DNA of 64,000 bases from Chamaecrista fasciculata. Lineage: Eukaryota; Streptophyta; Magnoliopsida; Fabales; Fabaceae. Location of the stretch: contig QANZ01055228.1 of assembly GCA_003254925.1 (NCBI GenBank), positions 232,491-296,490 on the forward strand. The letters are read 5' to 3'. How positions within the stretch are numbered: position 1 is the first letter of the stretch; every line of letters begins with the position of its first letter. Shown here in pieces: positions 10,621 to 22,253 of this stretch. Under the pieces are notes generated by a model, which saw only the letters and a program-made list of their open reading frames with translations, made no database searches and was not told the DNA's origin. The position numbers were made by a program, and so were the translations under genes.

Positions 10621-11900
10621 TTTTTAAGAAAAACTTTCTTCTTCTTCGAAAGATTACTCAAAAGAAATTTAGAAAATTAAAAGTCATAACCCTTATTTCC
10701 TCCCTTGCTTATTATTCCATTCATTTAATTTGAAGAATTAATGAGCTAAATATTTAGTGTTAATCAACATCTGACACTCTGACAACAATTATTCCATTAC
10801 AATAACTCGAGTATATGATGTTGAGCAATAGTCAAATTGTAACAGTTGAACGTCTATTCATATAAGTTAAGAAAAAAATTATAACTTTTGTCATAAATTA
10901 GCATTGAATCTAACATTTAGGCATAATAGCAATCCATATAGATAATCATTAAAGGTCATTTTTACATTAGTTAATCCTCAATCTCTTTCTCGTAATTCAT
11001 AACAATAACACCAATGATTATTGAGAGACAATGATCATAATTCACAACTGGCTAAGAGAAGGAGGGTTGTTAATGGCTTCTAAGGATATGTTTGTTAAAG
11101 ATGACAAACATTCTGGATTATTTTGTAATTAGTTAGGGGACTCGTGTGAAAGAAGAAACTTGAGAGAATAGAGGATTTTTAAATAAGGGAAACTTAAAGA
11201 CCTTTAAACAAAAAAATGTCACATCAATTGTTACATCAACAAAATCCGTTAGTTTGATTAATAGAGTTAGGGGTTGGGGTATAATCATGATGAGAAACGT
11301 TGGGGGTATAATTTACAAAAAAAAAACGTTGAGGGTGTAATTGAAAATAACTTCATACGATAGGGGTATCAATAGTACTTTTGCCTTAAAGCTTTCTTCT
11401 TCTTTGAAAGATTACTCGGAAGAAATTTAAAAGATTAAAAATTAAAACCCTTATTTCCTCCCTTGCTTATTAATTTCATTCCTTTGAAGAATCATTGAGT
11501 AAAATATTTACTCTTAATCAAGATCTGAATGAGCAAAATATTTAGTGTTAATCAAGATCTGACACTCTAGCAACAATTATCCCATTACAACGACTCGAGT
11601 ATGATGCTGAGCAATAGTCAAATCGTAACGATTGAACGCCTATTCTAATGTAAGTTAAGAATGTTGTCTTGGTGAGTTCCGAGGCCTAACTCACTGAAAC
11701 TCTCTATAACAAAAAAAAAACAATTATAACTTTTTGACATAAATTAGCATTGAATCTAGGCATAATGGCAATCCAGATAGATAATCATTAAAAAGTCATT
11801 TTTACATTAGTTAATCCTCAAACTCCTCATAATTCATAGCAATAACACCAATCATTCTTGAGAGACAATGATCACAATTCACAACTAGCTAGCTAGCTAG
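10620..11900. repeat. tandem duplication of the bHLH87 3' flank
   Basis: About 430 bp at 10620-11060 recurs in the same orientation at 11385-11890. Shared phrases include CTCCCTTGCTTATTA, TAGTGTTAATCAA, GAGCAATAGTCAAAT, GATAATCATTAAA and GAGAGACAATGATCA. The second copy ends next to the bHLH87 stop codon, so the duplicated unit is the gene's 3' flank and probably its 3' UTR. Between the copies (about 11060-11390) lies a truncated member of the 50121-50898 foldback family. Confidence 0.75.
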
Positions 11901-11904
11901 CTAA

Positions 11905-12909
11905 CTAAAAGGTAGGGTTAATGAAGAGAGAAAAAGGAGTAGTAGTATTAGCATTGATCATAGGAATAGAATAACCATCACCATTACTAATAATACCATT
12001 CTTATTGTTGATGTTGATGTTGTTGTTACCGCCTAGGCGCTCCAATGCTTTAACTTGAGACCTAAGAAACTTGAGATAATTTGCAGCCTCATCAAGCATA
12101 GATGCTGTGTCCATCTTGGTTCCACCTGGCACTAGTTTTTGCAAAACCCTAATTCTCTCACTAATCCTCTCTCTCCTTTGCCTCGCCGCCACGGTTTGAG
12201 GATCGCTCGATATCTTGACGTTTTTCCTCTTAGGTTTTTCCGCCATCTCATCAAACCCTAAATTCACAGGCCTAAATGCTGCAGCCCTATATATCATCTC
12301 TTTCATTTGTGCTATGGCCTCTGGATCAGCCTCACCAACATTATTATCATTATCATCTTCATTAGGATTATTATAATAATTCCAATTATTATTATAATTG
12401 CTTGGTGATGATGTAAACGACTTTGGCTCTTGAAAGTTTATGTTTGTTGATGATGATGACGACCATGATGAAAGTTTATGATCCCATTTGGGTCTCTTAT
12501 TGGATTTAATGTGGCCAACCCCATTGGCGTGACATTCAACGACACCGTTTTGAGATTTCCCGCCAGATTCGAGAATCTTTGACTGGTCAACGGAGTACGG
12601 AAGAGTAGAGTAATTAGTATGACCATGAAACGCGGTGTCGTCTATGCCATTGACGATGACCTGATTTTTATTTTTTCCGATGGATTTAGCGGCGGAATCA
12701 GAATCGTTGCTAAAGCTCCAGAGGCTTCTGTTTCTGTCGTCGTTTTGTGAGGTGACACCGTTATTGATGTTAAAATCAGGCACGAAATCGCAGAGTGATG
12801 AGAGAGAATTTGAGTATTGATGATTAAGATCGCTAAGACTAACGACGTCGTATATGGGCATATTATTGGCCACACTTTGCGACGCATCCCACTCAACATT
12901 ATCTTCCAT
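11905..12909 (-). CDS. bHLH87: bHLH transcription factor, bHLH87-like (HEC/IND group)
   Basis: 334 aa in one coding exon. The start is the ATG at 12909-12907; an upstream GTG is ignored. The N-terminal two-thirds is Ser/Asn-rich and low complexity. Residues about 205-235 carry the group signature [20 protein letters not shown], followed by [11 protein letters not shown]. The bHLH domain spans about 236-287: basic region [17 protein letters not shown], loop [15 protein letters not shown], helix 2 [15 protein letters not shown]. The basic region lacks the canonical E-box-contacting Glu (Ala instead), as is usual in the HEC/IND/bHLH87 group (subfamily VIIIb). It is expected to be a nuclear, dimerising regulator; in Arabidopsis this group acts in reproductive tissue patterning and phytohormone responses. 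Its Asn-rich tail (about 287-334) is poorly conserved. Orthology to bHLH87 rather than HEC1-3 rests on the length and the [19 protein letters not shown] block. Confidence 0.93.
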   Translation of the reverse strand: MEDNVEWDASQSVANNMPIYDVVSLSDLNHQYSNSLSSLCDFVPDFNINNGVTSQNDDRNRSLWSFSNDSDSAAKSIGKNKNQVIVNGIDDTAFHGHTNYSTLPYSVDQSKILESGGKSQNGVVECHANGVGHIKSNKRPKWDHKLSSWSSSSSTNINFQEPKSFTSSPSNYNNNWNYYNNPNEDDNDNNVGEADPEAIAQMKEMIYRAAAFRPVNLGFDEMAEKPKRKNVKISSDPQTVAARQRRERISERIRVLQKLVPGGTKMDTASMLDEAANYLKFLRSQVKALERLGGNNNININNKNGIISNGDGYSIPMINANTTTPFSLFINPTF

Positions 12910-13895
12910 ATTCAACACTTTAATTTATCAATTAATACACCTGCATTTGCATATATTCATGTATATATATTTACAGAAGATAATAATTAATATTCAAACA
13001 GAAATATTGAAAAATAAACCGTTATAAAAAAAAAATATTCTTAAATTACTTATATTATAATAATATATATGAAAATGATGAAGGGATTAGAAATTTCAGA
13101 TCTAGCTGCTGCTGAAGTCAGTAAAAGAACAGAAGATGATATTGATGTGTGTGAGCTGCTGCTATATATATATAATATATGTAAGAGAAAATATATTTTT
13201 TAGCCCCTAACTTTGTTCAAAAAATATGGTTTAGTCCCTCAATATTATAGAAAATATATTTTTTGATTTCCAAGTTTTTTTTTTATAAACATTATTAACT
13301 ATTTAGTCCTCAAGAATAATACTTTATGAAATAAATATGTGACTTTTGTAAAATAATCAAGCACCAAAAGGAATAATATTTATAATATATATCTAAACAC
13401 CAAATTATAATTTTAAGAATGGGTTTACTTGTATAATATATATCTAAACACCAAATTATAATCAAGCAACAATCAAAAAATGGGTTTACTTGTAAAAACA
13501 TACCCCGTGCAGCTTTCACATCATCATTTGTGATAATGGATGGAAGATAACCTCCTTCTCTATAATTCTGTGTGATGTGAAATCTGTGACGAGGAAAAAG
13601 AAAACAACAACAAATTAAAAGCTTATGTCAGATTCAGAAACTGTTTTTTTTTTTTCTCTATTTTTTTTGGTAGAACAGACATTACAATTTACAAATAACT
13701 AAAGCTAATAAGAATCTCAAGTTTTCTATATAAATTAAAATGAATATGTGAGAGATTGATATGAAAGATGAAGAGTGAGAGTGAAAGAAGAAAGGTGGTA
13801 CCTTGATGAGCTTCTTCTTTGATATGGAAGACAATGAACTGATGTAGTGGGGTGGTGTGTTTGTTGAAGAGAAGGCTTAAATATATATATAGATA
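12910..13895 (-). promoter_or_regulatory. 5' UTR intron and core promoter of the bHLH87-like gene
   Basis: On the minus strand a TATA-like run (CTATATATATATTTAAG, about 13877-13893) precedes a pyrimidine-rich leader (CTTCTCTTCAACAAACACACC). The leader ends CATCAAG at 13802, followed by a GTACC donor. A matching acceptor (GCAAATGCAG) ends at 12941, giving an 861-bp UTR intron and a 31-nt second leader exon before ATG 12909. The intron contains a short direct duplication (ATATATATCTAAACACC) at about 13385-13455. Confidence 0.5.
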
Positions 13896-13899
13896 AGAC

Positions 13900-14238
13900 T
13901 TAGGAGGAACAAAACGTTGTGAGTTATTATAATCAAAACAAGCCTTGGTACTTGAACAATTACTTACATATGTCAGCATAGAAAAAAAATATTAATAATA
14001 GGAGAAAAATAAGAGAGGGTTTAATTTATATATGTCATAAATGTCACAGTTTAGAGCACTATAGAGTTCTTTTTTATGGCGTTTTAATTTGGTCAGCTTG
14101 GTGGTTTTGTAACTATCTTTTTTGTGTAAGACTGTTCCTTGCAAATGGGGAGCATGAGATTTCAGAGAACAGTTTTTGGTTCTCAAGGTATACTACATAT
14201 TTTCTTAGCTTTTATTATATATTGTATTATTTTAAAAT
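13900..14238. other. upstream flank of the bHLH87-like gene
   Basis: AT-rich, with no gene recognised. It probably includes distal promoter sequence of the minus-strand gene. Confidence 0.4.
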
Positions 14239-14969
14239 AACTCAAAAACCTATTTTGCTCCCTAATATTTACCCTGAGTTCTGTTTTGGTCAATAATAAC
14301 TTTTTGTTCTGTTTTGGTTCCTAACTTTTGAATATGGTCATATCTCTCTCGTTTCAAATTCAAATACAATTAAATCAGACCTATTAGTTAATTTTGATAA
14401 GTTCTTTCTTTGCCTAGTTGAAGACATCGGCAAACGAGATCAAATCGATTATGAAACTGGGCCGGAAAATGGGCCACTCTTGACAAGTTCTTTCTTTGGT
14501 TAGTTGGGACATTTGACAAACGAGGTAAATTAGTACTTTGAAAGTTAATATTGATGTTTTGACCAAATTCACTTTTGGAGTACTATTTGATCTTGTTTAC
14601 TAACGGTCCAAACTAGATTGAGAAAGAACTCGTCAAGAGTAATTTCGTTACATTCGGACTTGAAACAAGAAAGATATGACCAAATTCATGAAATAAGAAG
14701 CCCATTTTCGGGTCTGATTTCATGCTCGATTCAACCTCGTTTTTTGATGACTGCAACTAGGTAAATAAAAAGCTCATCAAATTTAACTCGTAGCTCTGAT
14801 TTAATTACATTCAGATTTGAAATGAGAGAGAGATATAACCAAATTCAATAGTTAGGGATCGATGATAAAACTTTTAGAAAACTCTAAAGATTAAAATGGA
14901 ACAAAAAATATTAGGGACTAAAACGGAACTTGAGGTAAACATCAGAGACCAAAATAGGCTTTTGACCTT
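14239..14969. mobile_element. foldback MITE, family B relative (~730 bp)
   Basis: The left end (CCTATTTTGCTCCCTAATAT) and right end (AGAGACCAAAATAGGC) are inverted copies. The interior carries two diverged, inverted copies of a CATATCTCTCTCGTTTC...AAACGAGATCAAATCGA phrase. Related copies are at 20464-23830, about 24890-25476, 46002-46539 and partly at 61085-61180. No ORF. Confidence 0.6.
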
Positions 14970-16640
14970 TACTATATATATATAGTTATCCGTTTTAATT
15001 GAATTAAATTCTCATAAAAAAAATTACCTTGAATTTTTGTTAGAAAAAAAAAGTGGAATTTTTATTTTAAATAAAAACTTTAAATTTTTTGTTGAGTGGG
15101 GGAAAGCTCTGACATCTTTTTAGTTGGTTATGTACATGCGCACTGTGAAGTTGCAGTGAAATATTAAGAGCAGAACAGACATCACTAATCTATTTGTAAG
15201 AGATTTCTTTTAATCATAGTTCTAATCATAGATTTGTGATTTCTTCACTTTGTATTTAATATTTAATTAATGAGTTCATGGTTCACTCATTAAGACATTA
15301 ATATGAAATCATCACATTCACATTACTCTGCAAAATGATAAATATTGTTAATTATAGTATTCTAGTTTATTCCACAGATCATATGTCTGCCTTACTTTTG
15401 TATATAATTTATCAAATATATTCTTTAAAAATTTATAATAGCTGTGTCTCATATATATATATATATTAAAAAAATTGATGTGGGTCTTAATTAAACTCTA
15501 TTGGTAACAAAATCGCCCCATTTTAATTCATCCTTTACTTGGGATCTTCTGATATTTTAAAGTGTAATATATATTTGTATTAAAAGTCCTAAAATATTAT
15601 CTAAAAATGAAATAAGTCAAGAATCATTAGCTACTTCATATTAAAGAAATAATAATTAACAAATTAGTCACACACACACAATCTTAGAAAATTTTGGTTA
15701 CAACTATGCTTCATAGGATTGCCTAATTTATAATAGTGGAACTGGAACCTGGAATGTTGGCAAGGCTATACAGTCATATCATATTTATTATGAGAATATA
15801 ATATATACAATTATATATATGTATAGAGAGAGAGAGGAGTATGAGGTTCTGATGAGTCCACATGCAGCCCACAACCTTACAGCTCAGTGAATACAGAATA
15901 ATGAGCTCTCCTCATAGAATTTGCCTAACATCTCTTTGTAATTAGTTTGTCAAATCCCATGTTTTCCTCAACTTCATCATCATATCACGATCATGCATAT
16001 ATATATATATAATATATATAATATATAGTTTGCTTCAACTCTTCATATAGCTAGATCTTTGACAACTAGTAGATAAATGAGAGATTTGTTTTTCCATATT
16101 ATAACAAGGGCATGTGATTGTCCTCGCAAGTGCATGTTGAAATTAAATATAACAAGAGAAGGGAAAATAGTAGAAAAATAAAACTTGTTGTGTATATATT
16201 TTGTCATTTCCAATTATATATATTTAGTTATTTATAATACTATCAATTATAAGGCTAACTCAATAAGAATTGTCAAAACAGACTTAACTCATGGATTTGT
16301 CCATATATTGAACTCATTTAATTGGTGAGTTAAGTTGGCTTTAGCTCATACAACTGATTCTGTTAACTCGTGACTTGTGATAAGTTAATATACGTTAGTA
16401 GTTGAGTTCATATAAACTGACTTTGTTAACTCGTGACTTGTGATAAGTTAATATATACGTTAGTAGTTTAGTTCATATAACTTAACTCTCTTAACTCGTG
16501 ACTTGTGATAACTTAATATATACGTTAGTAGTTGACTTACCAACCCACCAATTGTTTTTTCTAATATCAATGTATTTGAAATAGAAAGAATGATATGTAA
16601 AATAAAAAACAAGTTGTTTATTTTATATGTTCCTAATAAT
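14970..16640. other. intergenic DNA with tandem repeat
   Basis: No gene seen. About 16363-16545 holds three tandem copies of a ~64-bp unit containing GTTAACTCGTGACTTGTGAT. AT dinucleotide runs occur at about 15450 and 16000. The stretch at 15840-15990 is less AT-rich but matches no gene or RNA I know. Confidence 0.45.
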
Positions 16641-17113
16641 TGGTGTGTTTAAGAAAACCCTAGTCGTCTCCCTTCTCTCTGCAAAGCCAAAGTCATCGTT
16701 CATCATCTATTATTTGGGGTTGCCGCTGCTTTGCAACGGTAGCCCTCCACGCCTTCGTCTCTATTTTTGATTGTAGATCTAAAGTTTATTTTTGGTGTAC
16801 CATTTTTGTTTTCTCATCTTTTTATCCCTCATCTTTAAATAATCTCATATCTGGATCTAGTTTCCCTTGTTTGGTAGTTTTCCAAATTTGATTTGTCCCC
16901 TTTATTTGGTGGTGTTTCTTCATTGTTTCCTTTTGTTGTGTTCAGTTCTCAGCTTTTTTTCTCTGGATTTTCAGATCTCGCTCTCGGAATTTGTATCTTT
17001 TTTATGAAGTCGGTGGTTTCTTTGATCGTGAAGTTGATTTTCTTGTTGGTAAACAATATATATAATAGTAAGCTTCTTGTTGACAACACTTTTAGTGATA
17101 TTTTTCATCATCA
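16640..17113 (+). other. orphan leader-like fragment
   Basis: AAAACCCTAG (telo-box-like, about 16654) followed by a CT-rich TCGTCTCCCTTCTCTCTGC looks like the 5' leader of a plant housekeeping gene. The sequence after it (GATTGTAGATCTAAAG, TTTTGTTTTCTC) looks like a first intron. The only ORF (16893-17159, 88 aa, hydrophobic) matches no family I know and is cut by the CACTA end at 17114. It is either a broken gene start or a captured fragment. Confidence 0.3.
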
Positions 17114-19440
17114 CACTACAAGAAAAAACGAGGTTAGCTACGGACGATTTCGTAGCTAATCCGTAGCTAAATAGGTTAGCTACGGATTAGCTACAGATCA
17201 GCTACGGAACGTCTGTAGCTTCTGTCCAGTCACTAATTAGCTACGGAATTTTCCGTAGCAAATCCGTAGCAAATCCGTGGCAAATCCGTAGCTATTCGAT
17301 AGCTAATCCGTAGCAACCTTTTCGGAGATCAGATTATCATGTCCGTAGCTAATTTGCTATGGATGACTCGCAGCTAATTCCGTAGCTATTCCCTAGCTAA
17401 ATTTTTTTATATCCATAACTAATTCGTAGTTAATCCGTAGCAACCTTTTCGGAGATCAGATTATCATGTCCGCAGCTAATTTCCATAGCTGATGCATAGC
17501 TAATACGTAGCTAATTTCCATAGCTAATTCATAGCTAATCCGTAGCTAAGTTCCATAGCTGATTCATAGCTAATTCGTAGCTAATTTCCATAGTTGATTC
17601 ATAGCTAATCCGTAGCTAATTTCCATAGTTGATTCCTAGCTAATCCGTAGCTAATTTCCATAGCTGATTCACAGCAAATCCGTAGCTAATTTTCGTATCT
17701 GATTCATACATAATTTCCGTAGCTAAATTATAACTAATTTTTATGGCAAAGAGAATGTTATTTGTAGCTAATCAATAGCTATTTTCAAACTGAAATATAA
17801 TTTTAAAAGCCTTATTTTTTAAACCTTACTTTCTAACCAACAAGTCTAAATATCTTAGAACTTAATAATATTTGCCGATAATATATATTTTAAATACTTG
17901 AAAGTCATACAATAATAAAAGTAACAAGTACTATCACATAACAAGTATCAAAATAAAGAAGTATGGTAGTAATCTAGTATCCAAAAACTTACAAGTATAT
18001 CAAACATAACAAGTATCTATACATAACATTAACAATCAATGTAATCCTAAATTAGCATCATTATCATTCTCTGCCGCATCCTGATTTGCTGTAGAGGGTG
18101 GTCTTGTAGCTAAATATGGAGGTTGAAAATTACCGAACCTAGCATCATTATTTTTAGTCCTTGAATTTATACTAAATTAATACTTTATAATCTCTGAATT
18201 TATATTGAATTTTTATATTTTGATCCCCATAGACCAAATCATTGATAAATTGAAAAAGTAAATAACAGATTTTCTCTTATAAATTTGAACCAAGTATAAA
18301 AAAATATCAATTAAACCAATTACAGGAACCCTAAACCGTAAACCTTAAGCTTTCAAGTTCTCAATAAAGACCAAACAACATTTCATTAACTCATTTTATT
18401 TAGAGTTTTTTGGATTATTTATTCAATTATCAATTATGACATTAAAGAACTGAAATGTAAAATTCTTGAGCCCTTCGAATGAGGAATCTCAACATCGCCA
18501 GTTGACCTTTTCACTTTTCTAGCGATACCAATATATTAGTCAAAGTGTAATTAAAACCATTGTCGTTCTGTAAGATCATTATTGTTCACTTTGACCCAAC
18601 ATATTTAGACAATTGTCGTTCTGTAAGACCATAATTAAAATGCAATTTTTATTTTTCTATTAAACGAATATGTTATTGAGATTTTTCACCCAAACGTGCT
18701 TGGTTTCTAAGTTTGCTTTCACAATTTTCTAATGTCATTGATAGATTATAATTTGTAATAAAAATTAAAAAAACATAAAAATTAAAATTATTGTAATTGT
18801 CTTTTTAAAAAAAATTATTAAAATTGTCAACGATTTGGTTTTTGGGTCAAATTTAGAGATTAAAAAATAAAAATTCAATATAAATTCATGGACCAAAATG
18901 TATATATTAGTTCAAATTCAAAGATAAATTCATCAATTAGGATCAAATAATTAACAATTGAAATATTTCAAAAATCAATTTCTATACTTCAATTATCCAA
19001 ATTAGTATAATTGGTATAAATTTAAGGACCCAATAGTAAGTTTTTTTGTGAAAATATTACAAGTAGTAGTAGGGTTTAGATGGATTTGGAAAAAGAAAAA
19101 GAAGAAAATAGCTATGGAAAGTATCCATAGCTAATCCGTAACAAAACTTTATAATTTTTAAAAAAGCCATTTAGCTACGGACTATTTCCACAGTTAATCC
19201 ATAGCAAAACTCTGATCTTTTTTAAAAAATCATTAGCTGCGGAAATTTTCCGTAGTTAATCCATAGCAAAATTTCGATCTTTTTTAAAAAACAACTAGCT
19301 ACGGAAATGTTCCCTAGCTAATCCATAGCAAAACTTTGATCTTTTATAAAAAAACCATTAGCTATGGGAATTTTTCGTAGCGTTAGCTACAAAATTTATT
19401 TAGCTACGAAATATTTCGTAGCAATTCCATAGCTAAACAT
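17114..19440 (+). mobile_element. CACTA (En/Spm) transposon derivative, right terminus missing
   Basis: Starts CACTACAAGAAAAAA, the classic plant CACTA terminal repeat. It is followed by dense subterminal repeats of TTAGCTACGGA / TCCGTAGCTAA (17130-17760). The right subterminal block (19100-19437) contains four ~63-bp tandem units built on TAGCTACGGAAATTTTCCGTAG and GATCTTTTTTAAAAAA, but no ..CTTGTAGTG terminus follows. No transposase (TNPD/TNPA) is seen. A MITE-like inverted repeat lies at about 18140-19060 inside. Confidence 0.75.
18140..19060. repeat. MITE-like inverted repeat nested in the CACTA derivative
   Basis: TTGAATTTATACTAAATTAA near 18165 and AGTATAATTGGTATAAATTTAAGGACC near 19010-19030 form diverged inverted arms, with matching inner phrases (GAATTTATATTGAATTTTTA; TTCAATATAAATTCATGG). 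Related fragments lie at about 42470-42600. No ORF. Confidence 0.4.
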
Positions 19441-20002
19441 ATGATTTTAAGATTGGCAAAAATATGATTTTTATCCTCAAATTTAAGACTCACTTTCATA
19501 GTTTTAAGATTGGCAAAAATATGATTTTGATCCTCAAATTTTATACTAATTTTCAATTTTGTTTCTAATGTTTATTTATCGTCAATTTTACTCACAAAAA
19601 TTCATATTTTAATTTAGTTTTATCATTTCCTCTAATTTTAGCCAAACATGTCATCTAAATTTAGGCCCAAAAGATAGATTTTCATATTAACTAACGATAC
19701 GGCATATGCCTTATGAGGGCATAAAAATCAATTTGTAGCATATATAAGTATCATCACATATAAAGGCTTAGTTCGTTTAAATGAGCTATCAAATTATAAT
19801 TTGATGTTAGTCCAAAATTTGAAATAATCATGTTTGTTTCAGATTATATTATAATCTGATTATAATCTACAAAAATCTCATATTTTAAAATACTCAATTA
19901 CTATTATACCCTTATTAACATGCCTATAATTACCTATACTTCAATATATATTCAAATATATCCAAAGGTTATTTTAGTCATTTTATATCACCTCTCATTT
20001 AT
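19440..20002. other. AT-rich intergenic DNA
   Basis: A short direct duplication (GATTTTAAGATTGGCAAAAA) lies at about 19443 and 19502. No gene or bounded element is seen. Confidence 0.4.
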
Positions 20003-20132
20003 GGGAGCATATCCTCTGCCGTATCGCACACCGTGCGGTGCGGCGAGGACCAATGGCGGGTTGCCACGTGGCGACACGCCATTGGTCCTCGCCGCACCGC
20101 ACGGTGTGCGGTACGGTAGAGGATCCATTGCC
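20003..20132. mobile_element. 130-bp palindromic MITE with 9-bp TSD
   Basis: The whole element is a near-perfect palindrome centred on CACGTG at about 20065-20070, with arms reading CCTCTGCCGTA.CGCACACCG and its complement. It is GC-rich against AT-rich surroundings. It is flanked by CTCATTTAT at 19994-20002 and 20133-20141, an exact 9-bp duplication that suggests a Mutator-type mechanism. Confidence 0.8.
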
Positions 20133-20341
20133 CTCATTTATTACACCTACAACAATCTCTCTCCATCACATCACTTTTTACCAATTCTCTTTATTTTTTT
20201 CTAAATTATTATAATTAACTTTTTACTTTTAATTATTTTTAGTATTTAATAAAATAATAATAATAATTTATTTTTTAGTTAAATATTAATTAATATTATA
20301 TTTTTATTATTAAAAATAATTTCTATCCCTCTTATTTTAAA

Positions 20342-20450
20342 GGGTAAATTACACTTTGGTACCCTGTGGTTTGACCCTATTTCACTTTGGTACCCTGTGG
20401 TTTGAAACTTGACACTTTGGTACCCTGTGGTATTCTCCATTAACACTTTG
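20342..20450. mobile_element. family A MULE-MITE, left fragment ending at an N
   Basis: GGGTAAATTACACTTTGG followed by three TTTGGTACCCTGTGG units matches the left arm of the complete copies at 29653-29990 and 63487-63916. The copy stops abruptly at a single N (20451), suggesting an assembly join or collapse. Confidence 0.65.
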
Positions 20451-21002
20451 NACAAATAAATAAGGTCAAAGTACAATTTTGGTCCATTATATTTAGGATA
20501 CGATATAATCTAACCAATTATTTTTTTTTTGTTCCAATTTTGATCCTCCAAGTTTTTCAAAAGTTTCACTCCTAGTCCCAACGATTGACACATTTCTCTT
20601 TCTTTTAGTTCGAATGTGATGAGTCCCAAGTTACTATTGCTTTTGACGAGCTCTTTCTTTATCTAGTTGAGGCCATCAGCAAATAAGATTAAATTGAGCT
20701 CTGATAATGGGTCAATAGTTTCATAGTAAAAAAAAAAATTGATCATATATCTCTTATTTTAAGTCCAATTGCGACAAGTTCGGAGCTTCGGATTACTCTT
20801 GATGAGTCTTTTCTGCTGACCGTCAGAGTCAGTAAATGAGATCAAATCGAATCTGAAAATGGTTTATCATAAATTTTTTCCTTTTGTAACATCTCAAATT
20901 TTAAAATTAATATAATATTTATTAATTAACATTTATATATATTGCGATTAATTAATATAAATAATATTTTGTATATATATATATATATATAGTAAAAATA
21001 TA

Positions 21003-21175
21003 TTATATATATTACAAGTAGGGAGGGGGTGAGCATCCTGATCCGCGAGCCCGTGAACCCGTAAAAACCAACCCAACCTGCAGTCACGGGCTGTGTTGGG
21101 ATGGGTTCGCGGGTTAATCTGCAGGCTGGAGGTTTATGAACCCAACCCAACCCGCGAACCCGCAAATATATATAA
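21003..21175. repeat. hAT-like MITE remnant
   Basis: GGGGGTGAGCATCC followed by inverted GGGTTCGCGGGTT / AACCCGCGAACCC phrases is the composition of GGGGTG-type hAT MITEs, such as that at 3270-3775. No clean terminus or duplication on the right. Confidence 0.4.
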
Positions 21176-21193
21176 TATATATAATATATTATA

Positions 21194-22253
21194 GAGTAAA
21201 CTAACAATTTGGTCCTTGAAATATCACTAAGCTAACAACTCGGTCCCTAAAAGATTGAAATTATAAGAGAAAAATGTAACAAGACCCCTTAAATTTTGGG
21301 TCATTTGGAAGTAGGCCCTTAACCTATATCAATTTTGAAAATCAAATCTTTAAATTTTGAAGGTTTAGGAATTAGATCCTTCCATCCATTTTTTCATTAA
21401 CAGTGTTAATTATTATTAGGATAAATTATACTTTGGTATCATGAGATTTGGTCATATTCCACTTTGGTACTCTGTTGTTTAAAAAGTGATATTTTGGTAC
21501 CCTATAGTATTCTCCGTTAACACTTTGATACACTGAGGTTTAATTTCGTTAGAAAGTTAATTGAAATTGGAATTTTTGGAGTTATTTTGTAATTTTAACC
21601 ATAACCACTTTGCAAAAATTACATATTGACTCTCAATATTTTCGGAAAATTACAAATAGGTCCTTGGATACATATTATCTATGGACTAAAATAAAAACTA
21701 TAAAAAATTTTTGGGATCAAAACATAATATTTGAAAAATATAGGACAGAAGATAGAATAACAAAACAGTCCCAATTGTGAAAAAACTTTGCAATCTAGTC
21801 CTATTAAGATATAAAATTTTGTGTTTTTAAGGACTAGTGTGAATATATTTAAATATTTATGAGTATTTTAGTAATTTCAAACTTTTTTCCTGCATTAAAA
21901 TTGCCTTTTATCTCCTAAAGATGGTTAAAATTACGAGATAGCCTCAAAAATGACAATTTCCGAAGTGTTAACAGAGAATACCGCAGGATACCAAAGTGTA
22001 ATTTATCCTAAACATTCAAAGTTTAAGGATTTGATTTTCAAAATTGATAGTTTAAGGGCCTACTTCCAAATGATCCAAAGTTTAAGGGGTCTTGTTACAT
22101 TTTTCCCAAATTATAATGTAGTCCTTGAAAGATCAAAATGGTATACTAATTAGTTCTTTTTATGGACTAAACAATATATATACCGTTTTAATCTTTCAGG
22201 GCCTAAAAAGTATACTATTTTGATCTTTCAAGGACCAAATTGTTAGTTTACTT
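21194..22253. mobile_element. family H foldback element with exact 9-bp TSD
   Basis: GAGTAAACTAACAATTTGG at the left and CCAAATTGTTAGTTTACTT at the right are inverted. Flanks TATATTATA at 21185-21193 and 22254-22262 are identical. Inner arms also pair (GTAGGCCCTTAA / TTAAGGGCCTAC). It contains a family A copy in its middle. A short relative lies at about 62275-62440. Confidence 0.78.
21419..22008. mobile_element. older family A copy nested in family H element
   Basis: GGATAAATTATACTTTGGTA at the left and TACCAAAGTGTAATTTATCC at the right are diverged family A termini. Internal CTTTGGTACCCTATAG and GTTAACAGAGAATACCGCAG match the family. Flanks show no clear duplication, consistent with age. 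Confidence 0.6.

Noticed and set aside
12910..12918. Start of the bHLH87-like protein at 12918
   Set aside because: That codon is GTG on the minus strand and falls in the leader; the ATG at 12909 is the first plausible start.
15840..15990. Possible miRNA precursor
   Set aside because: No sequence of a miRNA family I know and no convincing fold-back was seen.
17160..17760. CRISPR-like or satellite array
   Set aside because: The repeated TCCGTAGCTAA units are subterminal repeats of the CACTA element next to its terminal repeat; spacing is irregular.
19920..20204. 94-aa ORF through the palindromic MITE
   Set aside because: The frame is open only because the GC-rich palindrome lacks stops; the element boundaries and TSD explain it.
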